From contig NZ_LMGI01000003.1 of the NCBI RefSeq assembly GCF_001427105.1, positions 102,618 through 166,617 on the forward strand: DNA of 64,000 nt, in the 5' to 3' direction. Positions within the stretch are counted from its first letter, which is position 1. The number at the start of each line of letters is the position of its first letter. The notes beneath the pieces were generated by a model, which was not told where the DNA came from, did no database searches, and worked only from the letters and a program-made list of their open reading frames with translations. This document shows positions 16,518 to 24,686 of the stretch, piece after piece. The position numbers and the translations under genes are program-made. Origin of the DNA: Sphingopyxis sp. Root154. GTDB taxonomy: Bacteria; Pseudomonadota; Alphaproteobacteria; Sphingomonadales; Sphingomonadaceae.

Positions 16518-16867
16518 TGCCAGTCGCGCGGATCATACCCAACCGCTATGCCGACGACGCCCGGGCCGGCGAAGGCTTTTTCAACGATGTGCTGGGGCTG
16601 GAGACCGCGATGGCGATGGATTTCATCACCATATATCGCTCGGGCACCCAGCCGATGGCACAGATCAGCATCCTGACCGAAGATCCGTCGGGACTGCGAC
16701 CCGCCTATTCGGTGGGTGTCGACGATGTCGATGCGGTGCATGCGCGGGCGGTCGCGGCGGGGCACGAGATCATATACGCCCTGCGCGACGAGCCGTGGGG
16801 TGTTCGCCGGTTTTTCGTTCGCGATCCGCTCGGCGACATCGCGAATGTGGTACAGAATAAGGATTGA
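16517..16867 (+). CDS. VOC-superfamily (glyoxalase/bleomycin-resistance-like) protein
   Basis: A 116-residue single VOC domain. It opens with a beta strand ([14 protein letters not shown]), has the typical FFNDVLGLE helix and ends with [15 protein letters not shown], as in glyoxalase, dioxygenase and resistance-protein relatives. The substrate is unknown. Metal ligands are not all obvious: the Glu of the last strand position appears replaced by Asp/Asn in DIANVV. It is wedged between thiS and thiG with an overlap or near-overlap at both ends, which suggests co-translation; a thiamine link is only inferred. Confidence 0.8.
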   Translation: MPVARIIPNRYADDARAGEGFFNDVLGLETAMAMDFITIYRSGTQPMAQISILTEDPSGLRPAYSVGVDDVDAVHARAVAAGHEIIYALRDEPWGVRRFFVRDPLGDIANVVQNKD

Positions 16868-16869
16868 AT

Positions 16870-17646
16870 GTGGACAAGATCGACAGTTGGACCGTCGCCG
16901 GCCGGACTTTCACGTCGCGGCTGATTGTCGGCACCGGCAAATACAAGGATTTTGAGCAGAATGCCGCGGCGGTCGCAGCGTCGGGGGCGGAGATCGTCAC
17001 CGTCGCGGTGCGCCGCGTCAATGTGTCGGACCCGACCGCGCCGATGCTCACCGATTATATCGATCCAAAGAAGATCACTTATCTGCCGAACACCGCGGGC
17101 TGCTTCAACGCCGACGACGCGATCCGCACGCTGCGGCTGGCGCGCGAGGCGGGCGGCTGGGATCTGGTGAAACTCGAGGTGCTCGGCGAGGCGAAGACGC
17201 TTTATCCGAACATGCGCGAGACGCTGGAGGCGACCGAGGTGCTCGCAAAAGAGGGCTTCCTGCCGATGGTCTATTGCGTTGACGACCCGATCGCCGCGAA
17301 GCAACTCGAGGATGCGGGCGCGGTCGCCGTGATGCCGCTGGGCGCGCCGATCGGCTCGGGGCTCGGCATCCAGAACCGCGTCACGATCCGCCTCATTGTT
17401 GAGGGCGCCTCGGTTCCTGTGCTCGTCGATGCGGGCGTCGGGACGGCGAGCGACGCCGCGGTCGCGATGGAACTCGGCTGCGACGGCGTGCTGATGAACA
17501 CGGCGATTGCTGAGGCGAAGGACCCGATCCGCATGGCACGCGCGATGAGGCTCGCGGTCGAGGCGGGGCGCGACTCGTATCTCGCAGGGCGTATGGGCGT
17601 TCGTCGCTACGCCGATCCGTCGAGCCCGCTGGCGGGGCTGATCTAA
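16870..17646 (+). CDS. thiG: Thiazole synthase ThiG
   Basis: ThiG condenses deoxyxylulose 5-phosphate, the ThiS thiocarboxylate and dehydroglycine to the thiazole ring. The TIM-barrel protein (about 258 residues) shows [12 protein letters not shown], the Schiff-base lysine in VKLEVLG, and the phosphate-binding [18 protein letters not shown] prefer the GTG at 16870, since AAGGA lies six bases upstream; a TTG at 16864 that overlaps the VOC stop is the alternative. It is convergent with the Qnr-like gene, five bases away. Confidence 0.96.
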   Translation: MDKIDSWTVAGRTFTSRLIVGTGKYKDFEQNAAAVAASGAEIVTVAVRRVNVSDPTAPMLTDYIDPKKITYLPNTAGCFNADDAIRTLRLAREAGGWDLVKLEVLGEAKTLYPNMRETLEATEVLAKEGFLPMVYCVDDPIAAKQLEDAGAVAVMPLGAPIGSGLGIQNRVTIRLIVEGASVPVLVDAGVGTASDAAVAMELGCDGVLMNTAIAEAKDPIRMARAMRLAVEAGRDSYLAGRMGVRRYADPSSPLAGLI

Positions 17647-17651
17647 GCCCT

Positions 17652-18392
17652 TCAGTCCGGATAGACCTCCAGCCCCATGGCCGCGAGCAGATGCGGCTGC
17701 TGGCCGGCCGATACGATCATGCCTTCGAGGGTTGCCAGTTCCCTGAGGTTCAGGTCGGCCACATCGGCGCCGCGAAGGTCGGCGCGTGCGAATTTGGCGC
17801 CGGCAGTGAGCGCGAGGACAAGATCGCTCCCGCGCAGGTCCGCGCCTTCCAGATCGGAATCGAATAGAACCGCTTCGCGAAAGGTCGAGTTCGAAAGGTC
17901 GCAATCGGGCATCCGGATTCCGTTCAGGTCGGCGAATTCGAGATTGCAGCCGCGCACGCTGGCGGCTGTCTTAACGAGCTTGCGGCCAAACGTCCGGCTG
18001 AAATCGGCCTTGTGAAACTCGGCGCCTCGCATGTTGCAGGCATCGAATTCGACGCCGAACAGCGTTGAGCGGTCGATCTTGGCAAAGGAAAGGTCGCAGC
18101 GCCTGAAACGTGACTGGTCGAGACGCGAGAAGGCGAATTGTGCGCCGACGTGGCCAGCGTCGTCGATGAAGGAACAGTCCTCGAAAATCGCATCGCGCAT
18201 ATCGACATTGGCAAAGCGGCACCGGATCAGGCGAACCTGGGTCAGGCGAGCATCCTGCAGGCAAGTTCCCGTTAACTGGACGTCGCGCAGCACGCATTTC
18301 GTCAGCGTCGCGCCCGCCAGGTCGATCTCGGCGAAGTCGAAGCTGGAAAGATCGGTGTGTTCGATGATGCAGCCCGGTTTGAGTTTCAACAC
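17652..18392 (-). CDS. Qnr-family pentapeptide repeat protein
   Basis: A 246-residue right-handed beta-helix protein made of A/S-D-L-x-x repeats. It resembles quinolone-resistance proteins well beyond generic repeats: the block FEDCSFI is the same as I recall in QnrA, the two loop-bearing intervals after it have the same spacing as in QnrA (the second ends RGCNL against SGCNL), and the C-terminal dimer helix reads EGMIVSAGQQPHLLAAMGLE against EGVKICAWQQEQLLEPLGVI. The N-terminus carries roughly 27 extra residues. Qnr proteins mimic DNA and shield gyrase and topoisomerase IV; whether this one does so is inference. It lies alone, convergent with thiG. Confidence 0.8.
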   Translation of the reverse strand: MLKLKPGCIIEHTDLSSFDFAEIDLAGATLTKCVLRDVQLTGTCLQDARLTQVRLIRCRFANVDMRDAIFEDCSFIDDAGHVGAQFAFSRLDQSRFRRCDLSFAKIDRSTLFGVEFDACNMRGAEFHKADFSRTFGRKLVKTAASVRGCNLEFADLNGIRMPDCDLSNSTFREAVLFDSDLEGADLRGSDLVLALTAGAKFARADLRGADVADLNLRELATLEGMIVSAGQQPHLLAAMGLEVYPD

Positions 18393-18509
18393 ATCTCTCC
18401 TCTAACCGGCGCGCGCGTCGATACAGTAGGCAATGAGGTGGAACGTATCAAGAACAATTATGCCGATTGACCGACTACCCCTTGCCCTGAACGCTTTACC
18501 CCGTGCCCC

Positions 18510-18534
18510 GGAACAAATGCTCCGGCGACCCGTT
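18510..18534 (+). promoter_or_regulatory. EcfG-type general stress promoter
   Basis: GGAAC (18510-18514), a 16-base spacer and CGTT (18531-18534) fit the known alphaproteobacterial EcfG consensus GGAAC-N16/17-CGTT. It lies 53 bases upstream of the CsbD-like start, and CsbD-type genes are common members of this stress regulon. Confidence 0.8.
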
Positions 18535-18587
18535 GGTGTGGCAAGAGGCGAGCCCCTCCCGCCTCTGTAAAGCCAAGGAGAAACCCC

Positions 18588-18770
18588 ATGGGCGAATTCA
18601 CCGAAAAGGCGAAAGGCATCGCCAACGAAGCTGCCGGCAACGCGAAGCAGGCAGCCGGCAAGGCGACCGATAACGAGCGTCTGCGCGCCGAAGGCGAAGC
18701 GCAGGAGCGCAAGGGCGAAGCCCAGAATCTGAAGGGCAAGGTCCAGGGCGCGCTCGGCGACAAGATCTGA
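18588..18770 (+). CDS. CsbD-family stress protein
   Basis: A 60-residue, highly charged, Ala/Gly/Lys/Glu-rich protein (MGEFTEKAKGIANEAAGNAK, ending KGKVQGALGDKI) with the repeated KGxxxxxxG pattern of the CsbD family. Members are strongly induced in stationary phase and general stress, but their biochemical role is not established. The ATG is preceded by AAGGAG. Its own EcfG promoter lies upstream and a strong terminator downstream, so it is a single-gene transcript. Confidence 0.93.
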   Translation: MGEFTEKAKGIANEAAGNAKQAAGKATDNERLRAEGEAQERKGEAQNLKGKVQGALGDKI

Positions 18771-18796
18771 CCACTTGCGCGTCACGCAAGTAATGA

Positions 18797-18833
18797 AAAG
18801 GTCCCGGGGCATCCCTCTCCCCGGGGCCTTTTT
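18797..18833 (+). terminator. Intrinsic terminator of the CsbD gene
   Basis: GGTCCCGGGG (18800-18809) pairs with CCCCGGGGCC (18819-18828, one G-T pair), followed by TTTTT. The A-run upstream also makes it usable in reverse for the convergent lipoprotein gene. Confidence 0.88.
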
Positions 18834-18854
18834 CATTGTGTATCGTGAAGTGGC

Positions 18855-19604
18855 TTATTTGCCCCCGGAGGCTACCAGATCGACGTCGGTCATCGCGCCG
18901 TCGCGGCGCATCATCAGCACATAGGCGAGATCGCCTTTCGTGCCGCCGAGCATATGCTCGTTGCCGTTGACGCGGTGGTCGCTGGTGTAGCCGGCACGGA
19001 TCGCCATCGTGTGATAATAATCGAGCACCGCCTGCATCGACGCCGCGGTCTGGAAATTGACGACGCGGATGTTGCACTTGCCGCCGGCGATGCCTGCGGC
19101 TTCGCGCAGCGTCGCACGCGGATAGACTTTGAACGCGGCGGGCAGGCGGTCGGCCCAGGCGTTGCTGTACGTCAACTTGGCGTCGCAGCTGCCCTTTTGC
19201 TGGTCGCGCGCGAGCGCGCCGATGGTGACGGGGCGCGGTCTGGCTTCGCAGCCGTCGCATCCGGCCTCGAACGGCAATGCCTTCGGCGCGGTGAGCAATT
19301 TGCCCGCAGCCTGCGCCGCTGCGGCCTCGGCAGCGGTCGCAGCCTTGCCGCCCGCGACGCCGGGGACGCCACCGTCGACGGGCCGGTTGCCCGGGCCCAC
19401 GGCGTTTTTGTTTGCCTGACTCGCGAGCTTGGGGTCGACCATGATCTTGTCTTCGAGCGAGCCCTTGATCGCCGGGTCGGCGTCCGTCAGTCCGTCGTCG
19501 AGCGGGGCGAGGTCGGCCTTGGCATTGGGATTATCCCGGCACCCGGCGAGCGGTGCCGCCGCCATCAGCAAGCCGGTAACCAGCCATTTTCCGCGCAACA
19601 TCAT
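18855..19604 (-). CDS. Predicted lipoprotein of unknown function
   Basis: A 249-residue protein with a lipoprotein signal (GLLMAAAPLAGC, lipobox LAGC), so probably anchored in the outer or inner membrane. A disordered stretch rich in Asp, Gly and Ala follows, including a poly-Ala segment near residues 90-105. The C-terminal half holds conserved-looking cysteines (CDGCE, KGSCDAKL, GGKCNIR) and a folded domain ending VDLVASGGK. I do not recognise a named family. ATG 19604 is chosen because GGGAG sits eight bases upstream; a second ATG follows at once. Confidence 0.75.
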   Translation of the reverse strand: MMLRGKWLVTGLLMAAAPLAGCRDNPNAKADLAPLDDGLTDADPAIKGSLEDKIMVDPKLASQANKNAVGPGNRPVDGGVPGVAGGKAATAAEAAAAQAAGKLLTAPKALPFEAGCDGCEARPRPVTIGALARDQQKGSCDAKLTYSNAWADRLPAAFKVYPRATLREAAGIAGGKCNIRVVNFQTAASMQAVLDYYHTMAIRAGYTSDHRVNGNEHMLGGTKGDLAYVLMMRRDGAMTDVDLVASGGK

Positions 19605-19734
19605 CGCTAACACTCCCTTAATCCATAGCCGGGAATGCCCTATTCTGGTCAAAAAGGCCCAAATAAAATGCGTTAACGGGCGGGGCTTTGTTGGCCGAAA
19701 ACTGTCTCGGAGCGAGACGCTTTTGCCCTTTTGC

Positions 19735-20292
19735 TCACGCTCCGGGCAAAAATTCCTTGCGCTTGACGCGCCACGCGTCGGCGCTTTGCGTCCAGGCATC
19801 GACCGGCGCATCCTGGAAGGGGGCGGGCAGGCGGGTCGGGCCGCTGTTCGTCGCACCCAGTCGCTGCGCCAGCGCCTGCGAGCGCGTGTTGGCGGGGTCG
19901 ATGCTGTGCATCAGTTCGGGCCATTTCAGGAATTCTACCGCGAAATCGCAGGCTGCGACGCTGCCTTCGAGCGCATAGCCCTTGCCGGCGAATTTGGCGC
20001 GCACGCCATAGCCGATCTCGGGCGCGGGCCAGCCGTCGGGCTCCCACGGGCCGAGCCGCCCGACCCATTCGCCGGTCGCGCGCTCGATCACCGAGAACAT
20101 CGAAAAGCCTCGGATATGCCAGGCACCCGCAAGCGTACACCACATGCGCCACGCCTGCGAGCGCGGGCAGGTGCCGCCGATGAACCGCATCGTCTCTTCT
20201 TCGGTACACATTTCGGCGAAGCCGTCGAAATCCTCGGTCGCGGGCGGGCGCAAGATCAGCCGCTCGGTGACGAGCAGAGGGCCGTTCAACAT
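19735..20292 (-). CDS. GNAT-family N-acetyltransferase (RimJ/RimL type)
   Basis: A protein of about 185 residues that starts LLVTERLILRPPATEDFDGF, the standard opening of RimJ/RimL-like acetyltransferases, and includes the acetyl-CoA binding region EIGYGVRAKFAGKGYALEG and the late SQALAQRLGA motif. The substrate could be a protein N-terminus or a small amine. I chose ATG 20292 because GGGAG lies seven bases upstream; ATG 20298 is too close to that site. It is transcribed in the same direction as the glycine-zipper gene but beyond a strong hairpin. Confidence 0.88.
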   Translation of the reverse strand: MLNGPLLVTERLILRPPATEDFDGFAEMCTEEETMRFIGGTCPRSQAWRMWCTLAGAWHIRGFSMFSVIERATGEWVGRLGPWEPDGWPAPEIGYGVRAKFAGKGYALEGSVAACDFAVEFLKWPELMHSIDPANTRSQALAQRLGATNSGPTRLPAPFQDAPVDAWTQSADAWRVKRKEFLPGA

Positions 20293-20364
20293 ATTCATTC
20301 TCCCGCAGCAATTGGCCAATGCTTCTGCGGCAAGAGGGCGTATTCGGCAAGCGGATACGCTTAA

Positions 20365-20390
20365 GGGCGCCGGTCGTTAAACCGGCGCCC
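20365..20390 (-). terminator. Strong hairpin, likely terminator of the glycine-zipper gene
   Basis: GGGCGCCGGT (20365-20374) pairs perfectly with ACCGGCGCCC (20381-20390) around a 6-base loop. On the minus strand only TTAAG follows, so the T-run is weak, but its position 65 bases past the stop at 20454 fits a terminator. Confidence 0.55.
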
Positions 20391-20418
20391 TCGCCATCAG
20401 CGTGTACGGGCTGGAGGG

Positions 20419-20440
20419 GTCTCGAACCCATACTCGAGAC
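20419..20440. other. 7-bp hairpin resembling a tRNA T-arm fragment
   Basis: GTCTCGA (20419-20425) pairs with TCGAGAC (20434-20440). Read on the minus strand, the flanking sequence GGGTTCGAGACCCCTCCAGC looks like the T-loop and 3' acceptor side of a tRNA, but there is no matching 5' half nearby and no encoded CCA. It is either a remnant or coincidental. Confidence 0.35.
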
Positions 20441-20453
20441 GGTTAGCTATCCT

Positions 20454-20852
20454 TTAGCGGCAGCGATATTTCGACTTGTCGATCTCGCGGCCCAGCAAGG
20501 CACCACCGGCTGCGCCGAGTACGGTGCCGAGCAGCTTGTCGCCGCCGCCTGCGATCTCGTGACCCGCGACACCGCCAACCGCGCCGCCGATCAGCAGGCC
20601 GGTCGTGCCGTTATCCTTCTTACAGCGATAACGGCCGTCGTTGTCGCGCCAGACGCGGGTGTTGTTGCCGACACGCTCGTCACGCGCATAATAGCGGCGA
20701 TCCTTGCGCTTCTTGTAGAAGCCCGAAGACTGGTCGAGCTGATGGAACCCATCGGCCTTCGCCGGAGCCGCGATACCTGCATAGGCAGGCGCGGTCAGGG
20801 CGACGCTGGCGGCAGCAAAAGTGCCCATCAGGCCCTTGGTGAAATTACGCAT
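20454..20852 (-). CDS. Glycine-zipper surface-antigen-like protein
   Basis: A 132-residue exported protein. A signal peptide (about residues 1-25, ending APAYAG) is followed by a basic, Tyr-rich segment with YKKRKDRRYY and a CKK motif. The C-terminus is a glycine-zipper double helix (LLIGGAVGGVAGHEIAGGG, then GTVLGAAGGALLG), as in rickettsial 17 kDa surface antigen relatives. It is probably an outer-membrane or periplasmic protein. ATG 20852 has AAAGGAC just upstream. The frame stays open for another 570 codons upstream, but that part is antisense to other genes and not real. Confidence 0.85.
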   Translation of the reverse strand: MRNFTKGLMGTFAAASVALTAPAYAGIAAPAKADGFHQLDQSSGFYKKRKDRRYYARDERVGNNTRVWRDNDGRYRCKKDNGTTGLLIGGAVGGVAGHEIAGGGDKLLGTVLGAAGGALLGREIDKSKYRCR

Positions 20853-21033
20853 AAAAAGTCCTTTCCTGGTTCGGCGCCTCATCCCGCTTGCACAAGACCG
20901 GGCGCTTCGATGGGAAAACGAGCAGGGCTGCAAAGCCGTTGCATGAACCCAAGGCAACAAGACGAACCGAGCGCTTACATCGACGAACCGAAAGGCTCTT
21001 GCCGCATCGGCGGCGGCATGCGACAATCCCGGC

Positions 21034-21255
21034 ATGCTCAATATCGGATCGCTCGTCATTGGCGCTATCGCCTTGGTTCTGGCCGTTTTTGCGTTCATCC
21101 CGCTGCTCGGCTGGGCGAACTGGGTGATCATACCCTTCGCCGTCGTCGGCCTCGCGCTCGGTGCGATGTCGGACAAGACGAGCGGGCGCAACCTGAACAT
21201 CGTCGTCATCGTCATCGGCGTCATCCGCCTGATGCTCGGCGGCGGCATCATCTGA
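21034..21255 (+). CDS. Small two-helix membrane protein, unknown function
   Basis: A 73-residue, very hydrophobic protein with two or three predicted membrane segments (GSLVIGAIALVLAVFAFIPL, then WVIIPFAVVGLALGA and IVVIVIGVIRLML). Only a short loop SDKTSGRN is hydrophilic. I do not recognise a named family, but the layout is typical of small conserved inner-membrane proteins. It lies 20 bases upstream of rarD on the same strand and may be co-transcribed with it. Confidence 0.7.
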   Translation: MLNIGSLVIGAIALVLAVFAFIPLLGWANWVIIPFAVVGLALGAMSDKTSGRNLNIVVIVIGVIRLMLGGGII

Positions 21256-21275
21256 TCCAGCCGGACTAGCCGATC

Positions 21276-22193
21276 ATGAACCAGCCAGCGGCCCCCGCGG
21301 GGAGCAATCAGGGCGGCTTGCCCTTTGCGATCAGCGCCTATCTGATCTGGGGCTTCGTTCCGCTCTTCTTCAAACTCCTGTCGAGCGTCCCGCCGGCCGA
21401 GGTGCTGGCGCAGCGCATCGTCTGGTCGTTGCCGCTCTGTTTCCTGATCATGGCATTCCGCCGCCAGATCGGCGAGTATCTCGCGGCGCTCCGCGATTGG
21501 CGCGTGCTGCGCTTGCTCCTCGTCAGTTCGGTGCTGATCGCGCTCAACTGGCTCGTCTATATCTATTCGATCTTCACCGACCATGTGCTCGCGGCGAGCC
21601 TCGGCTATTATCTCAATCCGCTCGTCAATGTGATGCTGGGGATGATCTTCCTCGGCGAACGGCTCTCGCGGCTCCAGGCGCTCGCGGTCGTGATTGCCGG
21701 GATCGGCGTTGCGATCCTGCTTGCGGGTGCGCTCGACACGTTGTGGATCAGCCTGACGCTGGCGTTCAGCTTCGGGACCTATGGCCTGATCCGCAAGATC
21801 GTGCCCGTCGGTTCGCTGCCGGGCCTCGCGATCGAGACGACGCTGCTGCTTCCGTTGGCGGCTATAGGCGCGGCCTATTATATCTGGCTTGGCGACGGCC
21901 GCGGCTTCGGATCCGAAGCGGGGATCAGTTGGCTGCTCGCCGCGGGCGGCGTTGTCACCGCGGTGCCACTCCTGCTGTTCGCGACGGCGGCGCGGCGGAT
22001 GAGCTATGCGGCGCTCGGCTTCGTCCAGTATCTGGCGCCGAGCATCGCCTTCCTGCTCAGCCTCTTCGTATTCCACGAGCCGCTGAAACCGGCGCAGCTC
22101 GCCTGTTTCCTGCTGATATGGGTCAGCATCGCGGTGTTCAGCTTCGACATGTGGCGCAAGATGCGCGCCGACCGGATGATGCCGGCGGCTTAG
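21276..22193 (+). CDS. rarD: EamA/RarD-type drug/metabolite transporter
   Basis: A 305-residue inner-membrane carrier with about ten membrane helices in two EamA halves. The N-terminus reads [20 protein letters not shown], typical of RarD (chloramphenicol-sensitivity protein family), and [19 protein letters not shown] closes the first half. The transported compound is unknown. The stop TAG overlaps the stop of the convergent pyrC by two bases, inside a perfect hairpin. Confidence 0.9.
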   Translation: MNQPAAPAGSNQGGLPFAISAYLIWGFVPLFFKLLSSVPPAEVLAQRIVWSLPLCFLIMAFRRQIGEYLAALRDWRVLRLLLVSSVLIALNWLVYIYSIFTDHVLAASLGYYLNPLVNVMLGMIFLGERLSRLQALAVVIAGIGVAILLAGALDTLWISLTLAFSFGTYGLIRKIVPVGSLPGLAIETTLLLPLAAIGAAYYIWLGDGRGFGSEAGISWLLAAGGVVTAVPLLLFATAARRMSYAALGFVQYLAPSIAFLLSLFVFHEPLKPAQLACFLLIWVSIAVFSFDMWRKMRADRMMPAA

Positions 22194-22206
22194 GCGATAA
22201 GCCGCC
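22184..22206. terminator. Hairpin over the rarD/pyrC stop codons
   Basis: GGCGGCTTA (22184-22192) pairs perfectly with TAAGCCGCC (22198-22206). The rarD TAG (22191-22193) and the pyrC TAA (22192-22190) both lie in it. No T-run follows on either strand, so it may block readthrough or stabilise 3' ends rather than terminate strongly. Confidence 0.5.
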
Positions 22207-23215
22207 AGCCGAGCGTTTCGCCGGCGTGGAACGGGACGACTTCGCCGATCTTGTCCGGAACGACGGTTTCGCCGCGTTCGAGCGTCACCGTGCCGGTGTT
22301 GAGCGGCAGGCCGTAGAAATTCGGGCCATGCTCGCTCGCGAAACCCTCGAATCGGTCCAGCGCGCCTTCCTCGTCGAACACCTGGATGTAGGATTCGAGC
22401 GCATAGGGGGCGTTGAAGATGCCGGCGCAACCGCACGCGGCTTCCTTTGTGTGAACCGCGTGCGGCGCGCTGTCGGTGCCGAGGAAGAATTTGGGCGAAC
22501 CCGACACCGCGGCGGCGCGGACCGCGAGCCGGTGCTGCTCGCGCTTGGCGACGGGCAGGCAATAGGCGTGCGGGCGAATGCCGCCGACGAGCATCGCGTT
22601 GCGGTTGATGTGAAGATGCTGCGGCGTGATCGTCGCGGCGACATTGGCGGGGGCGCCCGTCACAAAATCGACCGCTTCCGATGTCGTGATATGTTCGAAC
22701 ACGATTTTCAGGCTCGGCAGGTCGCGGACGAGCCCCTTGAGCGTGCGTTCGATGAACACCGCCTCGCGGTCGAAAATATCGACGTCATGATCGGTGACCT
22801 CGCCGTGGATGAGCAGCGGCATGCCGATTTCGGCCATCCGCTCGAGCACGGGCATGATCTTCGCGATGTCGGTGACACCATGCGCGCTGCCGGTCGTGGC
22901 GTGCGCGGGATAGAGTTTCGCCGCGGTGAAAATGCCCTCGGCATGGCCGCGCGCCATTTCGTCCGGATTGCTGTGATCGGTGAGATAGGCGACGATCAGC
23001 GGGGTGAAGTCGAGTCCGCCGGGCACCGCGGCGTTGATCCGGTCGCGATACGCCGCGCCCTCTTCGGCGGTCGTCACCGGCGGCGACAGGTTCGGCATGA
23101 TGATCGCGCGCGCGAACTGGCGCGCGGTATATTGCGCGACATGATCCAGCATCGCGCCATCGCGCAGATGGACATGCCAGTCGTCGGGGCGGCGGATCGT
23201 CAGGCGATCGGTCAT
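22190..23215 (-). CDS. pyrC: Dihydroorotase, class II (PyrC type)
   Basis: A 341-residue zinc enzyme of pyrimidine synthesis that interconverts N-carbamoyl-aspartate and dihydroorotate. The metal motif DWHVHLRDG, the carbamylated-lysine segment [12 protein letters not shown], the histidine motifs LIHGEV and FEHITT, and the catalytic [10 protein letters not shown] are all present. Length matches the E. coli type (348). The start is ATG 23215; it diverges from ygfZ over 57 bases. pyrE lies elsewhere in this window. Confidence 0.97.
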   Translation of the reverse strand: MTDRLTIRRPDDWHVHLRDGAMLDHVAQYTARQFARAIIMPNLSPPVTTAEEGAAYRDRINAAVPGGLDFTPLIVAYLTDHSNPDEMARGHAEGIFTAAKLYPAHATTGSAHGVTDIAKIMPVLERMAEIGMPLLIHGEVTDHDVDIFDREAVFIERTLKGLVRDLPSLKIVFEHITTSEAVDFVTGAPANVAATITPQHLHINRNAMLVGGIRPHAYCLPVAKREQHRLAVRAAAVSGSPKFFLGTDSAPHAVHTKEAACGCAGIFNAPYALESYIQVFDEEGALDRFEGFASEHGPNFYGLPLNTGTVTLERGETVVPDKIGEVVPFHAGETLGWRLIA

Positions 23216-23272
23216 ATACGGACTCGTCAACTTGTGGGTTGGTTTTGGCTGGGGCGTCCCTAGATTATCGCC

Positions 23273-23998
23273 ATGACCAATACCACCCTCAACGACCGCG
23301 CCCTCATTCGTCTGTCGGGGGAGGATGTCCGCGGCTTCCTGCAAGGGCTGGTCACCAACGACACGTCGGGCAATCTGCCGGTGTGGGCGGCGCTGCTCAC
23401 CGCGCAAGGCAAGGCGCTGTTCGATTTCCTGATCTGGGGCGACGAGGGCGACGTGCTGATCGATTGCGAGCGCGAAGCCGCCGAGGCGCTGACGAAGCGT
23501 CTGACGCTCTATCGGCTGCGCCGTGCGATCACGATCGCGGCCGAGCCCGATCTGGCGGTCCATTGGGCGCCGCACGGCGATATGGGTGTCGTTGACCCGC
23601 GCCTTCCCGAACTCGGCCAGCGCTGGCTGGCCTCCGCCGGTGAAGGCGAGGGCGCCGACGCTGCGTGGCGCGCCCACCGCCTCGCGCTCGGCGTCACCGA
23701 GGGACGCGCCGAACTGGGGGACGGGACAACCTTGTGGCTGGAATGCAATGCGATCGATCTGAATGGCGTCAGCTTCACCAAGGGCTGCTATGTCGGACAG
23801 GAAAACACCGCGCGGATGAACTGGCGGCAAAAGGTCAACCGGCGTTTGGTCGTTGTCCCGATCGCCGCGGCCGATGAAAAGCGGCAGGTCATCGCCTATC
23901 CCGACCTCGGCTGGTCGGTCGAGCACCGGCGGGTGGAGAATATCGAAGCGGCTGTCGCGCCCGCGTGGCTCCGCGAGGGGCTCGCCGCCGGTTCATGA
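23273..23998 (+). CDS. ygfZ: Folate-binding YgfZ/IbaG57-type protein
   Basis: A 241-residue GcvT-related protein that supports iron-sulfur cluster assembly or repair with tetrahydrofolate. It shows the opening [20 protein letters not shown] and the family signature KGCYVGQE with the essential Cys. The length is that of the short alphaproteobacterial form. The stop overlaps the possible start of the next gene as ATGA, so the two may be translated together. pyrC diverges upstream. Confidence 0.93.
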   Translation: MTNTTLNDRALIRLSGEDVRGFLQGLVTNDTSGNLPVWAALLTAQGKALFDFLIWGDEGDVLIDCEREAAEALTKRLTLYRLRRAITIAAEPDLAVHWAPHGDMGVVDPRLPELGQRWLASAGEGEGADAAWRAHRLALGVTEGRAELGDGTTLWLECNAIDLNGVSFTKGCYVGQENTARMNWRQKVNRRLVVVPIAAADEKRQVIAYPDLGWSVEHRRVENIEAAVAPAWLREGLAAGS

Positions 23999-24651
23999 CA
24001 GATGCAGCCTTTGCTGCTAGACTGCCGGGCATGCGCGCTATGCTGATTTCGTCGGCGCTCGTCGCCGCTTTCGCTCTGTCGGCTCCTGCAGTGGCGGCGC
24101 CGACATCCTTGCTGCCGACCGAACCCGAGGCCGCGCAACCCTCTTCCAAACTCGCGCCGCTCGCGCCGGATTCCGCGTGGATGCCGCGCTTTGCAGCCGC
24201 GGCGGACGAATTGGCGATGGCGCTACGCTCGCGCGATGAGGCTCAATGGGGGCCTTTGCTCGGCGGGCAGTGGCTGTCCGCCGCGGATCGCGCGCGCGTC
24301 AAGAATCTGCTGGGCGACCGGAACAGCCCGTTCCTTCACGCACTCTTCCCAAAGGGCTCCACCCAACGCGCGATCCTCGGCTGGAACGCCCGCGCGTCGC
24401 TGAGCGCGGACGAACGCGCGGCGATCGAAGGAGGTCAGGAGGCGGAGGCGCTAGTCTGCTGGTCGGCGCGCAGCGACGGCACGGGGCTATGGCCGGCGAC
24501 CGCGGTCGAGGCCGATAATCGGCCGGGGCGATCCTATGCCTGCGCGCGGATCGCTTATAGCATTCGTCGCGGAATTCCGGCCTGGCGCGCGTTCATCGAA
24601 CAAGGTGAAGGCGGCGCTCTTGCTACTACCGCCCCGCGCGAGCCCGCTTAA
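23995..24651 (+). CDS. Hypothetical exported protein
   Basis: A protein of about 218 residues with a hydrophobic export signal (MLISSALVAAFALSAPAVAA) and then an Ala/Pro-rich linker. The mature part (AAADELAMALRSRDEAQWG, NSPFLHALFPKGSTQRAIL) is mixed helix and strand, with two cysteines (VCWSAR and YACARI). I do not recognise the family. The ATG at 23995 gives an ATGA overlap with ygfZ; ATG 24031 would give a tighter signal peptide and is a fair alternative. The next gene is also an exported protein. Confidence 0.65.
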   Translation: MTDAAFAARLPGMRAMLISSALVAAFALSAPAVAAPTSLLPTEPEAAQPSSKLAPLAPDSAWMPRFAAAADELAMALRSRDEAQWGPLLGGQWLSAADRARVKNLLGDRNSPFLHALFPKGSTQRAILGWNARASLSADERAAIEGGQEAEALVCWSARSDGTGLWPATAVEADNRPGRSYACARIAYSIRRGIPAWRAFIEQGEGGALATTAPREPA

Positions 24652-24686
24652 CCAATCTCCAACCCTCTTTTGCTACAAGAGTGCCA

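Noticed and set aside
20391..20453. A two-piece tmRNA gene
   Set aside because: No tag-peptide frame or paired acceptor half is present; only a T-arm-like stretch is seen.
20853..22562. N-terminal 570 codons of a long minus-strand frame fused to the glycine-zipper protein
   Set aside because: This part is antisense to rarD and pyrC-adjacent sequence; the true start has a ribosome site and signal peptide at 20852.
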